From Planctomycetaceae bacterium (GTDB lineage: Bacteria; Planctomycetota; Planctomycetia; Pirellulales; Pirellulaceae), in NCBI GenBank assembly GCA_027487485.1, contig JAIYDN010000052.1:1-64000 (forward strand): a DNA stretch of 64,000 bases. Direction: 5' to 3'. Positions 43,344 through 53,015 of the stretch are shown here, piece after piece (position 1 is the first letter of the stretch; each line of letters starts with the position of its first letter). The translations under genes and the position numbers were made by a program. The notes beneath the pieces are model-generated. The model worked only from the letters and a program-made list of their open reading frames with translations. It was not told the DNA's origin and did no database searches.

Positions 43344-44831
43344 ATGTCCGAAAAGCCCCTGCCCCTCGTTAAGGCTGCTCTCGTCCCCAACATTTTGAGC
43401 GCCTTGCCCACCCTATTTGTTCTTTCCGTCATGGCTGGCGGATGGCTCATTGTTCATCAGATCAATGAAGGGGGGAGCGCGTCGCATGAGCCGGCTACTG
43501 AAACAAGCGATCTGAGCAATTCCGACATGCTAACTCTTCCTAGCGGAAAAGTGGAGGCAGCCCGCTTTGAAGTTGTCCCGGCAGATTCTCGCTCGATTCA
43601 GCATGTTCATAACGTAGCTGGGCGTATCCGATACGATGATGCAAAACATATCGATGTCAAAGCTCCCATGGACGGAATTCTTTCCGAGGTGCTAGTAACA
43701 CCTGGCGAGCAGGTCGAGTCGGGTAGACTGCTGGCTGTTCTTCGCAGCGCAGAGATCGGACAAGCGCGTGCGGAGATTCTTAAGAGACAACAACATTATG
43801 AAATTGCGAAACAGTTACTCGAACGCGAAACTACATTAGCAAAAAATCTAGTGACATTATCGACCATGCTCGACAAGGGCGAAGCGATTGAATCGATTGA
43901 GGAGACTTTCAATCATCTCGCGCTCGGAAGCTACCGACAGGAAATCCTATCGACTTATTCTAAGATGCGGCTCTCAGCGGAACTTCTTGAAAGGATTGAA
44001 CCGCTCGCGAATTCAGGTTCTGTCGCGGGACGTGTTCTTCGTGAACGTCAGTCTGACAGGCAGGTTTCCGAAACAGCCTTTCGGACCGCTCGCGATCAAG
44101 CTTCGTTTGCCGCTAATCAATCGCAGATGAAGGCCGAAGCCGAATTAGCTGAAGCTGACCGCCAGCTGAATCTGGCCTGGCAAGCTGTCGACAATCTGCT
44201 TGGATATAAGGAAGATCGGCAGAGTGTGAATCTTGGTGACGAGGACTCGCTGTCCCGGCTGGAGATCAGAGCCCCGATATCAGGCTCCGTCGAATCACGA
44301 GGCTTCGCAGGCAACGAACGAGTCATGCGCGGCGACTCCTTGATTGTTTTGGCCAATACGGATTCCCTCTATGTGGCGGCAAGCATCCGCGAAAACGATT
44401 GGTCTGCCGTTTCGTTGAAGCCTGGAACAAAACTCACTGTAGCGGTTCCTGCACTCAACGACCGGAAATTCGAGGCCAGCGTTCGCTACGTTGGACGCGA
44501 AGTGCAAAGCGAAACCAACTCCATCCCCGTGGTGGCAACGATCTCGAACGAGGAAGGGCTGCTGCGTCCGGGTATGTTTGTGCGAGTCACCATTCCTATC
44601 GGCGCCCCTCGTCAGGCTCTTTCGGTCAAATCGGAATCCGTAATTCAGCATGACAATCAACAATTCGTTTTCGTTGATTTGACCGGTGGCCGTTTCAAGC
44701 GTGTGGATGTCTCGACAGGGCAAGCCTCTGAGGAATGGACCGAAGTGACGAAAGGCTTGAGTGCAGGTCAGCCCGTCGTGACCCATGGGGCATTTCTTCT
44801 CAAATCCGAACTGCTCCTAAAAGGCGAATAG
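43344..44831 (+). CDS. RND efflux periplasmic adaptor, CusB/CzcB type
   Basis: A 495-residue membrane-fusion protein. An N-terminal hydrophobic signal/anchor (LPTLFVLSVMAGGWLIVHQI) is followed by the barrel and lipoyl half (IDVKAPMDGILSEVLVTPGE). A long coiled-coil hairpin and the second lipoyl half (LEIRAPISGSVESRGFAGNE) come next, then beta strands ending GQPVVTHGAFLLKSELLLKG, the CusB/CzcB family end. It connects the CzcA-like pump to an outer-membrane channel. The pump gene starts 48 bp downstream. No Met-rich or His-rich metal site is prominent at the N-terminus, so the metal is not predictable. Confidence 0.93.
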   Translation: MSEKPLPLVKAALVPNILSALPTLFVLSVMAGGWLIVHQINEGGSASHEPATETSDLSNSDMLTLPSGKVEAARFEVVPADSRSIQHVHNVAGRIRYDDAKHIDVKAPMDGILSEVLVTPGEQVESGRLLAVLRSAEIGQARAEILKRQQHYEIAKQLLERETTLAKNLVTLSTMLDKGEAIESIEETFNHLALGSYRQEILSTYSKMRLSAELLERIEPLANSGSVAGRVLRERQSDRQVSETAFRTARDQASFAANQSQMKAEAELAEADRQLNLAWQAVDNLLGYKEDRQSVNLGDEDSLSRLEIRAPISGSVESRGFAGNERVMRGDSLIVLANTDSLYVAASIRENDWSAVSLKPGTKLTVAVPALNDRKFEASVRYVGREVQSETNSIPVVATISNEEGLLRPGMFVRVTIPIGAPRQALSVKSESVIQHDNQQFVFVDLTGGRFKRVDVSTGQASEEWTEVTKGLSAGQPVVTHGAFLLKSELLLKGE

Positions 44832-44879
44832 CAAACGCGAAATTTCCATTGACGCCATTCGCTTTCTCAGTCCTACATC

Positions 44880-47800
44880 ATGCTTACCAAAATCATCGAA
44901 TTATCGCTCGCAAACCGCGGGCTTGTCATCATTCTGACACTTCTTATGGCAGTCGCCGGTCTTTATTCGGCTTTGAAACTGCCTATCGATGCAGTTCCCG
45001 ATATGACCAACGTTCAGGTGCAAGTCGTTACCAACGCAGGGTCGCTGTCTCCTGTAGAAGTCGAAAGATACGTTACTTATCCAGTCGAAGCTACGATGGG
45101 TGGATTGCCGAAGGTCGAAGAGCTCAGGAGCGTTTCCAAATTTGGAATTTCCGTGGTTACGATTGTCTTCCAAGAAGGGACCGACATATATCGAGCACGC
45201 CAATTGGTGGCTGAACGGTTGCCGGATGCGGCAAGCAAAATCCCCCTAGGTTATGGATCGCCAAGCGTTGGTCCACTGACAACTGCTTTAGGAGAGATCT
45301 TGCAGTTCGAAGTCCAAAGCGATACGCATTCGCCGATGGAACTAAGAACGATGCTTGAATGGGAAATCTCACCAAGGCTTCGGCAAGTTCGCGGAGTGAC
45401 CGAGATCAACACGCACGGCGGCTTCTACAAAACCTTCGAAGTCCAACCCGATCCGGATCGCATGACCAGTTACGGCATCTCAATGGACCTTCTGTTCCAA
45501 CGGTTGCAAAACAACAACTCCACTTCGGGAGGTGGGTATGTGATTCACCACGGCGAACAGCGTTTTATTCGTGGTGTTTCGCTCCTAAAAGGTGAGAAAG
45601 ATATCGAAGAAGTCGTGATTCGACGCGAATCCGACGGAACAACGATTCTTGTTCGAGACATTGCTTCGGTCAGTATCGCTCCGATGACTCGGCAGGGTGC
45701 GGTTACTCGCGATGGCCGTGGCGAAATTGTCACGGGCCTTGTCATGATGCTCATCGGCGAGAATTCGCGAGAGGTAGTTGCATTAGCAAAAGAAAGACTT
45801 AAAGAAATCGAGGCGACTCTACCAAAAGGCGTTCGCTTGGAAGTCACCTACGATCGAGCTGCTTTGATTGGCCGTACTCTTAAAACCGTGCTTACCAATT
45901 TGACGGAAGGTGGAATGCTGGTCGTCATCGTTCTGCTGTTCATGCTGGGCAATTTGCGAGCAGGGATTATCGTCGCGTTAGCCATACCGCTTTCCATGTT
46001 GTTCGCAACCAACGTGATGCTGTTCACGGGTGTTACCGCTAGCCTGATGAGCCTTGGGGCAATCGACTTTGGGTTGATCGTAGACAGTTCCGTCATCATG
46101 GTCGAAAACTGCATCCGAAAACTATCGCATGATAATGGTGATGCTAAACATGAAAGCATCATCCTTGACGCTGCGGTCGAAGTGCGAAAACCAACCATGT
46201 TTGGAGAGCTCATTATTGCGGTTGTTTTCCTTCCAATCTTGCTTCTCGAAGGCACGGAAGGCAAGCTGTTTCGTCCGATGGCGCTCACTGTTTTGTTTGC
46301 GTTGGGAGGGTCCTTGATTCTTTCGTTGACATTCATGCCAGCCATGGCTTCGATCTTCCTTCCGAAAAAGATGGATGAAAAAGATGTGCTTTTGGTACGA
46401 ATAGTGAAGTGGTTCTATGTACCAGTGGTTGTTCGAGCAATGAAACATCCCTTCGTAACAGTAGCAACGGCACTCACGGTGTTTTTGGTCAGCCTTCCAA
46501 TGGCAAGACAGCTTGGCGCAGAATTTATGCCGCGATTGGAAGAAGGGGACTTGCTGGTGGAAGCGGTCAGGCTTCCGAGTGCGACCTTGGAAGGCTCGGT
46601 CGAGATGTCGACTCAAATTGAGAAGCTTCTCAAGCAGCTTCCTGAAGTGAAAACGGTCTTCAGCAAGACGGGCCGCCCCGAAATCGCTAACGATGTGATG
46701 GGGGTACATCAAACTGACGTGTGGGTGCTGCTTCATCCTGTCCATGACTGGCCAAATGCGAAGTCACGCAACCAACTGATTGAGGAGATGTCGACGATGC
46801 TCACGACCCAAGTACCTGGCGTGGCTTTTGGTTTTACACAGCCAATCGAAATGCGTGTCGATGAACTTGTCGCTGGCGTGAAAGCCGACGTTGCTGTTCT
46901 GCTCTACGGAGACGATCTAGAGATACTCGGTGCGAAAGGAAAAGAAATTGAAGCTGCTTTACGTACGATTCCAGGAGCCGTTGACGTCAAGGCAGACTTT
47001 CAAGCGAACTTGTCCACGCTGACCATTGAGACCAAGCCCGAAGCTCTGGCTCGGTATGGTATTGACGCGCAAACCATCCTGGATGTGGTCTCTTCGCTAG
47101 GCGGGCATCAGGTAGGGCAGGTTTTTGAAGGAAGAGCACGGTACCCAATTATGGTCCGGATTCCGAAAATTTGGCGCGAGAAATTATCGCTGTTGGAACA
47201 AGTTCCGGTCACAGAAGCTGGTGGACAAACGGTGCCGCTGAGGGAGCTCGCCGATATCCGACTGGAGGAAACTCCACCAACCATCGAGCATGAGGGCAAC
47301 CGGCGTCGAACTTTTGTTTCCGCCAATGTTCGAGGTAGAGACGTTGCGTCCTTTGTGACAGAAGCGCAGCAAGTCGTTCCTGCCCACGTGAGCTTGCCCG
47401 CAGGATACGAAATTCGATGGGGGGGGGATTTTGAAAACTTGCAGTCCGCTAGTCTTCGGCTTGCGATTATAACGCCTATTGTTTTGATCATCATTATGTT
47501 GTTGTTGCATACAAGTCTCGGCTCGCTGCGGCTTGCGTTTCTGATCTTCCTTGCAGTCCCGATGGCAGCATCCGGAGGCATCATCGCGCTGTACTTAAGG
47601 GACATGCCATTCAGTATTTCTGCTGGCGTAGGCTTCATCGCACTTTTCGGAGTAGCAGTACTGAATGGATTGGTTTGGGTGAGTGCCGCGGAAAGCCTGC
47701 GTAACAGTGGAATGCCATTGGCAGCGGTGTGCCATGAAACAGCGTTGGTTCGACTGCGTCCGGTTTTAATGACAGCTTTGGTCGCCAGTTTAGGCTTCCT

Positions 47801-47984
47801 ACCCATGGCCTTGTCGACGGGGGACGGCGCCGAAATGCAGCGACCGTTAGCCACGGTGGTCATCGGCGGCCTAATCACCTCAACCTTGCTAACATCGCTA
47901 GTTATCCCCTGCATCTACCCCTGGTTCGCCCGCGGCCTAAAGCCCAGCCCACCTCAAACGGTGCCACCCACCTACTTGCAATGA
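44880..47984 (+). CDS. Heavy-metal RND pump, CzcA/CusA type
   Basis: A 1034-residue inner-membrane proton/metal antiporter. N-terminal SLANRGLVIILTLLMAVAGL and PIDAVPDMTNVQVQVVTNAG are typical. The TM4 proton-relay helix shows GAIDFGLIVDSSVIMVENC (Asp and Glu of HME-RND pumps), and the second half has GVAVLNGLVWVSAAESLRN and RPVLMTALVASLGFLPMALS. It would form a tripartite efflux pump with the adaptor just upstream and a TolC-like channel that is not encoded here. The metal (Co, Zn, Cd, Cu or Ag) cannot be read with confidence. It ends shortly before a RAYT transposase gene. Confidence 0.95.
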   Translation: MLTKIIELSLANRGLVIILTLLMAVAGLYSALKLPIDAVPDMTNVQVQVVTNAGSLSPVEVERYVTYPVEATMGGLPKVEELRSVSKFGISVVTIVFQEGTDIYRARQLVAERLPDAASKIPLGYGSPSVGPLTTALGEILQFEVQSDTHSPMELRTMLEWEISPRLRQVRGVTEINTHGGFYKTFEVQPDPDRMTSYGISMDLLFQRLQNNNSTSGGGYVIHHGEQRFIRGVSLLKGEKDIEEVVIRRESDGTTILVRDIASVSIAPMTRQGAVTRDGRGEIVTGLVMMLIGENSREVVALAKERLKEIEATLPKGVRLEVTYDRAALIGRTLKTVLTNLTEGGMLVVIVLLFMLGNLRAGIIVALAIPLSMLFATNVMLFTGVTASLMSLGAIDFGLIVDSSVIMVENCIRKLSHDNGDAKHESIILDAAVEVRKPTMFGELIIAVVFLPILLLEGTEGKLFRPMALTVLFALGGSLILSLTFMPAMASIFLPKKMDEKDVLLVRIVKWFYVPVVVRAMKHPFVTVATALTVFLVSLPMARQLGAEFMPRLEEGDLLVEAVRLPSATLEGSVEMSTQIEKLLKQLPEVKTVFSKTGRPEIANDVMGVHQTDVWVLLHPVHDWPNAKSRNQLIEEMSTMLTTQVPGVAFGFTQPIEMRVDELVAGVKADVAVLLYGDDLEILGAKGKEIEAALRTIPGAVDVKADFQANLSTLTIETKPEALARYGIDAQTILDVVSSLGGHQVGQVFEGRARYPIMVRIPKIWREKLSLLEQVPVTEAGGQTVPLRELADIRLEETPPTIEHEGNRRRTFVSANVRGRDVASFVTEAQQVVPAHVSLPAGYEIRWGGDFENLQSASLRLAIITPIVLIIIMLLLHTSLGSLRLAFLIFLAVPMAASGGIIALYLRDMPFSISAGVGFIALFGVAVLNGLVWVSAAESLRNSGMPLAAVCHETALVRLRPVLMTALVASLGFLPMALSTGDGAEMQRPLATVVIGGLITSTLLTSLVIPCIYPWFARGLKPSPPQTVPPTYLQ

Positions 47985-48026
47985 TGGAATTCATTTGTTA
48001 GTATTATTGATCCAGGAGATGAACCC

Positions 48027-49178
48027 ATGCCAAGACCATTACGATCCGAAATTTATCGTCCGCAAGAAATTGCTATCCTTCATTGCACGCAGCGATGCGT
48101 TCGCCGGGCGTACTTGAGTGGCGTTGATGCCGTGTCCGGTACCGATTACTCCTACAGAAAGGAGTGGATTCGGCAGCGAATTGAAAAGTTGGCGTCGGTG
48201 TTCGGTTTGGATATTTTGTCCTATGCGATTATGTCGAATCACCTGCATTTGGTTCTGCGAAGTAGGCCGGATGTGGTAAATGCTTGGTCTGATCGGCAGG
48301 CTGCATTGCGGTGGTTACAGATCTTTCCTGGAAAGCGGATTGATGAGCAGTTAGGGGATCCCACCACTCACGACGTAGATATGCTGGTAAACGATTCAGA
48401 ACGAATGGCTTTGGTCCGTTTGCGTTTGTCGGACGTCTCGTGGTTTATGCGTGCGCTTTCGGAGCCGATTGCTAGGCTTGCAAACAGGCAAGATAAATGC
48501 ACTGGTAGCTTCTGGGAGGGGCGTTTTAAGGCTCAGAGACTTCTAGATGAGGCAGCATTGCTGGCTTGCTGCATGTATGTGGACTTAAATCCCGTTCGAG
48601 CTGCCATGGCGGAATCGCCTGCAGATTCTAAGTTCACGTCGGCTTACGATCGAATGAGGGCAGAAACGGGCGAGACAATAGAGTCGGCAGCGGCCCCCAT
48701 GCAAAGCATTAACCGAGAAGATGCAGCGAAGTTCTTAAAAAATAGCACTCCGGAGCAGTTGGACAAGCGTCGCAAGGAAGCCAAAAAAAGGTGTGGGCCG
48801 AGAGTCGCTAGGGACGCTTGGTTAGCTCCATTGACGCTAATCCCTCGTGCTACGGGGCCTGTTGTGAGCAAAGAAGGGGTCCGAGCGAGCGACAAGGGAT
48901 TCCTGAATATGAGTCTGGCGAGTTACTTGGCCCTTTTGTATTGGACTGGCAGTCAAGGGCCTTCCGACAAGTGCGGGAAGATCGGGGGGGACTGCGCTTC
49001 CGTGTTGGCGAAGTTGGGAATCGCTGATGGTATGTGGTGTGAATTGGTTTGGAATTTCAAGAAGTACTTTGGCAAGAGTCGTGGGCCTGGTTCACCGGAT
49101 CGTATGCAAGAGGAAGCGATTTTGGGGACACGCAAATTCCAGCCTGGGCAGAGAAAGGCACGTAAGTGCTTTGTTTAA
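48027..49178 (+). mobile_element. REP-associated tyrosine transposase (RAYT/Y1), planctomycete type
   Basis: A 383-residue protein of the IS200-like Y1 superfamily. The HUH motif is in YAIMSNHLHLVLRSRPDVV. The Tyr nucleophile is expected in CCMYVDLNPVRAAMAESP, matching the YxxLNPVRA motif of RAYTs. An Arg-rich, Lys-rich C-terminal third (RKARKCF) is typical of the planctomycete branch. The ribosome-binding site CCAGGAG lies eight bases before the ATG. There are no obvious terminal inverted repeats or target duplications. RAYTs are usually single-copy domesticated genes acting on REP palindromes; GCAAGC/GCTTGC (49336-49350) just downstream is a candidate. Confidence 0.9.
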
Positions 49179-49335
49179 TCGTAATCGTCGAGGTGGTGAC
49201 TGTGATGTCTGCACGAATAGACTAAGGATGGTTGGCTCCGCGAGTCAATGCAAAGGGGGCTAGGCAGCTGGATGCAAGATTCAGTTTTGGCAGCGGCCCG
49301 CGTTCACGGGGCACTTGTCTGCAAAAACGAGAAAC

Positions 49336-49350
49336 GCAAGCCTCGCTTGC
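49336..49350. repeat. Small palindrome downstream of the RAYT gene
   Basis: A perfect inverted repeat GCAAGC/GCTTGC with a 3-nt centre CTC, in the 282-bp gap between the transposase and the adenylate-forming enzyme gene. It could be a REP-type recognition site or a plain hairpin. No T-run follows, so it is not a terminator. Confidence 0.4.
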
Positions 49351-49460
49351 AGGCCTTGAAATTCGGTTACAATGGGGAGCGAATTCCAGTCATCCCAAGA
49401 TCATGGCGGATTTTACATAATTAACCTCGCTGATATTACTCGAACGCGGCAGAAGGCTTC

Positions 49461-50591
49461 ATGACAGCTACCACCCCAGCTTGGCTCGCAACAGATATTC
49501 AAATTGCGGACGCCAAAAAAGAATTGGACCAGCACACTTACGAATCGGTTCAGTGGCACTTTCACGAATCAACAGGTTGCCCGTTTTGGCTGGAGAAAAA
49601 AGCGGAGCTGAAGTTCGATCCTCTCAAGGAAGTGAATTCGTTTGATGACCTCAAGAAATTCCCTGAGTTTGAAGACGAGTGTCTTCGGGGTGGACCGATC
49701 GAGAGATGGATTCCCAATGGATTGCGCAACAAGCCGACATACGTCTTTGAAACGGGTGGAACGACAGGGATCCCCAAAAGCCGGATGGTGATCGATGACT
49801 TCAGGATCGATTACGAGAACTTTAGCCACACGTTGCCGGACGAGTATTTCCCTAAGGGGTCGAACTGGTTGATGCTTGGACCTTCGGGGCCTCGTCGCTT
49901 GCGGTTGGCAATCGAACATTTGTGCCAGTATCGGGGTGGGATCTGCTTCTGTATTGACTTGGACCCACGCTGGGTAATCAAGTTGATCAAGAAGGGCTGG
50001 ATGGAGCACTTGGAAGAGTACAAGAAGCACTGCATTGACCAAGCGATCACGATCTTGACTGCGAATCACAACATTAAGTGTATGTTCACGACTCCCAAGC
50101 TGCTTGAATCGCTTGCAGCTGGACTAGCTGAGAAGGGAACGAGCATTCAAGAGATCGGCATCACGGGGATTTTCTCCGGTGGAACAGAATTCACACCGCA
50201 ATGGACGAGGTTCTGTGTCGAGGAGCTTTTGGGTGGCCCGGTTGAGGAAAGCGGCGTCTACATGACGCCGACGTACGGAAACACCTTGATGGGGCTTGCA
50301 TGCTCGCGGCCTGTGACGATCGACGATGGTTACACCATTGCCTATTATGCGCCCCAGCCAAGAGCGGTTGTCGAAGTAGTCGACTTCGATGATCACACCA
50401 AGATCGTAGGTCACGGCGAAACAGGCCGTGTGAAGTTGTACACGATGACGAAGGAATTCTTCGTTCCGGGATTTATGGAACGCGATGAAGGAGAGCGAGA
50501 GCTGCCCTTCCACAAGTATCCTTGGGACGGAGTGAGTGGAGTTAGACCCTATCGCGGTTTTGCCTCGAGCACGACGGTGGGCGTTTACTAG
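49461..50591 (+). CDS. AMP-forming acyl-activating enzyme, LuxE/PaaK-like
   Basis: A 376-residue member of the ANL adenylating superfamily. The P-loop is VFETGGTTGIPKSRMV, followed by GIFSGGTEFTPQWTRF, the acyl-site motif MTPTYGNTLMGLACSRP and VKLYTMTKEFFVPGFMERDE, where the Asp contacts AMP ribose in the family. The C-terminal subdomain with the usual catalytic Lys is very short or missing. LuxE-type acyl-protein synthetases share this length and use a Cys. It probably activates a carboxylic acid (fatty or aryl) as AMP or thioester. The next gene encodes a LuxC/ALDH-like reductase, so the two likely reduce an acid to an aldehyde. The substrate is unknown. Confidence 0.8.
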   Translation: MTATTPAWLATDIQIADAKKELDQHTYESVQWHFHESTGCPFWLEKKAELKFDPLKEVNSFDDLKKFPEFEDECLRGGPIERWIPNGLRNKPTYVFETGGTTGIPKSRMVIDDFRIDYENFSHTLPDEYFPKGSNWLMLGPSGPRRLRLAIEHLCQYRGGICFCIDLDPRWVIKLIKKGWMEHLEEYKKHCIDQAITILTANHNIKCMFTTPKLLESLAAGLAEKGTSIQEIGITGIFSGGTEFTPQWTRFCVEELLGGPVEESGVYMTPTYGNTLMGLACSRPVTIDDGYTIAYYAPQPRAVVEVVDFDDHTKIVGHGETGRVKLYTMTKEFFVPGFMERDEGERELPFHKYPWDGVSGVRPYRGFASSTTVGVY

Positions 50592-50641
50592 TCCTGCTTG
50601 CTTTTCATTAACGATTCATTTTATTTCGGAGTTCATTTATC

Positions 50642-52081
50642 GTGATCACGCTCAACCCGCTACGCTGGGGAAAACAATACAAGTCGCTTGAATTTCAAAA
50701 TGTCTTTCATTTTGACACAGGGGAATCCATTGCGAAGATTGGCCAGGTCAACGGGGGCATGGTTCAGATGGACATGCGAAAGGCGGACAACGCCCGCAAA
50801 GTCCTACGTGAGATTCCGACGCAGGAACTGATTGCGCGGTGTAAGAAGGCGGCTCACATGTTTGAGCATGAGACGTTGCCGGTTGGCGATAGCCAGCAGA
50901 CGGTTGCTGACTTCATCCATCAGCAGTCGGCAAGCACGGGGTTGCCCGAGCACATGTGCCGAAACAATATGCAGAAGAACTGTTTCGTTCTCAGCAACAT
51001 CGACAAAATTTTAGATGCATTGACACGAGGCTTGGATCTCGAAATCTTTGCGCGAGGATATGGCGAGGAAGGTCGCAACGTCACGGTCAGTTACCAATGC
51101 CAGACTCCGGTCTTGGGTGCAGTCTTACCGAACAATTCGCCGGGAGTCCATACGCTTTGGCTTCCCGCTGTCCCGCTTCAGGTTGGCTTGGTTTTGAAGC
51201 CAGGATCGCAAGAGCCTTGGACGCCGTATCGGATGATCAGTGCCTACATCGAAGCAGGAATCCCTGCGGAGGCATTCTGTCTCTATCCCGGTGGACATGA
51301 CGTGGGGGGCATGATCATGAGCAAATGCTCGCGCAGCATGATTTTTGGTAGTGCTCAGACCGTGGAACAGTACTCTGGTAATCCACGGGTTCAGGCTCAC
51401 GGGCCTGGTTTCTCCAAGATCCTGATCGGGGACGATGTGGTGGATCAATGGGAAGACTATTTGGACCTGATGGTGGAAAGTGTGTTGAGCAATTCAGGAC
51501 GAAGCTGCATTAACTGTTCCGGGATCTGGGCTTCACGGCATACCAAAGAAATTGGAGAAGCACTGGCAAGTCGCATGGGAGGAATCGACATTCTTCCGCC
51601 TAGCGATTCCAAAGCTGCACTGGCAGCATTCACGAATCCGCAAATGGCCAAGGGGACTTGGAGCATGGTGCAGCAGGATCTTGCTGAACAAGGGGTTGTT
51701 GATATGACGGCTTCCTATGGCCAAAGGTTGATCGAGCAAGAACGTTGTGCGTACCTGAAGCCCATGGTGGTGACAGCCGATTCGCCTCAGCGGGCGGTCG
51801 CCATGAAAGAGTACATGTTTCCATTTGTGTCGGTGGTGAAATGCCCGCAAAAGGAGATGATTAAGTCGATTGGCCCAACCTTGGTGGGCACTGCTTTAAC
51901 AGCGGACGACCAGTGGATTGATGAGCTTACGGCAGCCACGCACATCGATCGTCTTAACATCGGCCCAATGCCAACGAGCCGACTGAATTGGTTGCAACCG
52001 CACGAAGGAAACTTGATTGACTTTCTGTTCCGGTCGCGTGCTTATCAGATTGTACCCATGAAGATTGCGCAGCCTGTTTAG
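50642..52081 (+). CDS. ALDH-superfamily reductase, LuxC-like (acyl reductase)
   Basis: A 479-residue protein of the aldehyde dehydrogenase superfamily. The thiol nucleophile is expected in VLSNSGRSCINCSGIWASRH. The segment VQAHGPGFSKILIGDD takes the place of the LELGGK motif, so the general-base Glu of hydrolytic ALDHs is missing, as in acyl-CoA/acyl-thioester reductases (LuxC type). The N-terminal NAD(P) fold has NNSPGVHTLWLPAVPLQVGL and LVLKPGSQEPWTPYRMISAY. Together with the upstream AMP-ligase it fits a carboxylate-to-aldehyde pathway without a luciferase. Its TAG stop overlaps the GTG start of the nucleoside phosphorylase gene by one base. Confidence 0.8.
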   Translation: MITLNPLRWGKQYKSLEFQNVFHFDTGESIAKIGQVNGGMVQMDMRKADNARKVLREIPTQELIARCKKAAHMFEHETLPVGDSQQTVADFIHQQSASTGLPEHMCRNNMQKNCFVLSNIDKILDALTRGLDLEIFARGYGEEGRNVTVSYQCQTPVLGAVLPNNSPGVHTLWLPAVPLQVGLVLKPGSQEPWTPYRMISAYIEAGIPAEAFCLYPGGHDVGGMIMSKCSRSMIFGSAQTVEQYSGNPRVQAHGPGFSKILIGDDVVDQWEDYLDLMVESVLSNSGRSCINCSGIWASRHTKEIGEALASRMGGIDILPPSDSKAALAAFTNPQMAKGTWSMVQQDLAEQGVVDMTASYGQRLIEQERCAYLKPMVVTADSPQRAVAMKEYMFPFVSVVKCPQKEMIKSIGPTLVGTALTADDQWIDELTAATHIDRLNIGPMPTSRLNWLQPHEGNLIDFLFRSRAYQIVPMKIAQPV

Positions 52082-52911
52082 TGACATCGACCAACCTCGA
52101 AAACTCGGTCGAAGTCATTCGGCAACGCTGTCCCAATGCTCATCCCAAGGTCGGTTTGATTCTTGGAAGCGGTCTTGGGGGGCTTGCGGACATGATCGAG
52201 AATGCTTGCGTGATTCCTTACGCCGACATTCCTGGGTTTCCGTTGTCCCATGTTTCGGGGCATGCGGGAAACTTGGTGATTGGGAATCTTGGGTCTGCGT
52301 ATGTGGTTGCTATGCAAGGTCGAGCTCATTTGTATGAAGGTTGGTCAGGCCAAGAGTCGACCTTTCCGTTGCGATGCATGCGTGCGTTGGGCATTAACGC
52401 GTTGATTGTTTCCAATGCATCGGGCGGAATTAATCCTCGTTTTCACAGTGGCCAAGTGGTCGCCATCGATAATCATATCGACTGGATGCATCGAACTGGA
52501 ATTTTGGATACCGAAGCCATGTCAGGGCCGGCCAGTCATGGGCTTCCGAACCGTCTTCGAAATCCGTACGACATCAGCCTGCTGGAGCTGGCAGAACGGT
52601 TGGCGATGAAGTTGGGTTTTGTGCTTGCAAGGGGCACTTATCTTGCGACGCTTGGTCCGAACTATGAAACAAGGGCCGAGTATCGGATGTTTGCGAAATT
52701 AGGGGCGGATATGGTCGGAATGAGCACCGTTCCTGAAGTGTTGGTGGCAAATCAATTGGGGCTTCCCGTTTTGGCGTTTTCCATTGTGACCAATGTTGCC
52801 AAGCCGGATGCACCGTCGGCCACGGAGCATACGGAAGTCTTGGACTGGTCGCGAAGGGCACAAAGCCAATTGATTCCCTTGATTGAGAAAATTCTTAGCC
52901 ACATGAACTAG
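52081..52911 (+). CDS. Purine-nucleoside phosphorylase (trimeric PNP-I family)
   Basis: A 276-residue enzyme that splits purine nucleosides with phosphate in purine salvage. Signatures are VGLILGSGLGGLADMI near residue 30 (phosphate loop), VSGHAGNLVIGNLG, AMQGRAHLYEGWS, VSNASGGINPRFHSGQVVAI, LATLGPNYETRAEYRMFAKL and VGMSTVPEVLVANQ, the standard PNP_UDP_1 motif series. The GTG start overlaps the TAG of the reductase gene (TAGTG), so it is translationally coupled to the LuxE/LuxC-like pair, an unexpected association. Later VTNVAKPDAPSATEHTEVL corresponds to the base-binding Asn/Glu segment. Confidence 0.93.
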   Translation: MTSTNLENSVEVIRQRCPNAHPKVGLILGSGLGGLADMIENACVIPYADIPGFPLSHVSGHAGNLVIGNLGSAYVVAMQGRAHLYEGWSGQESTFPLRCMRALGINALIVSNASGGINPRFHSGQVVAIDNHIDWMHRTGILDTEAMSGPASHGLPNRLRNPYDISLLELAERLAMKLGFVLARGTYLATLGPNYETRAEYRMFAKLGADMVGMSTVPEVLVANQLGLPVLAFSIVTNVAKPDAPSATEHTEVLDWSRRAQSQLIPLIEKILSHMN

Positions 52912-52941
52912 CCGTTTCGCGTGCACCTGGCTTGGTTCGTG

Positions 52942-52947
52942 TATAAT
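52942..52947 (+). promoter_or_regulatory. Possible -10 element (TATAAT) for the nuclease/Hsp90 genes
   Basis: A perfect TATAAT, 68 bp before the start codon at 53016. No good -35 hexamer is seen 16-18 bases upstream (TTTCGC at 52915-52920 is weak and badly spaced). It lies in the 104-bp gap after the nucleoside phosphorylase gene and is the only consensus -10 seen there, so it is a candidate only. Confidence 0.35.
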
Positions 52948-53015
52948 CCTGGTCCAACATTACCATTGGCCAGAGCTTCGTCTTTTCCGATTTCATCTTT
53001 GCCGTAACCGATACT

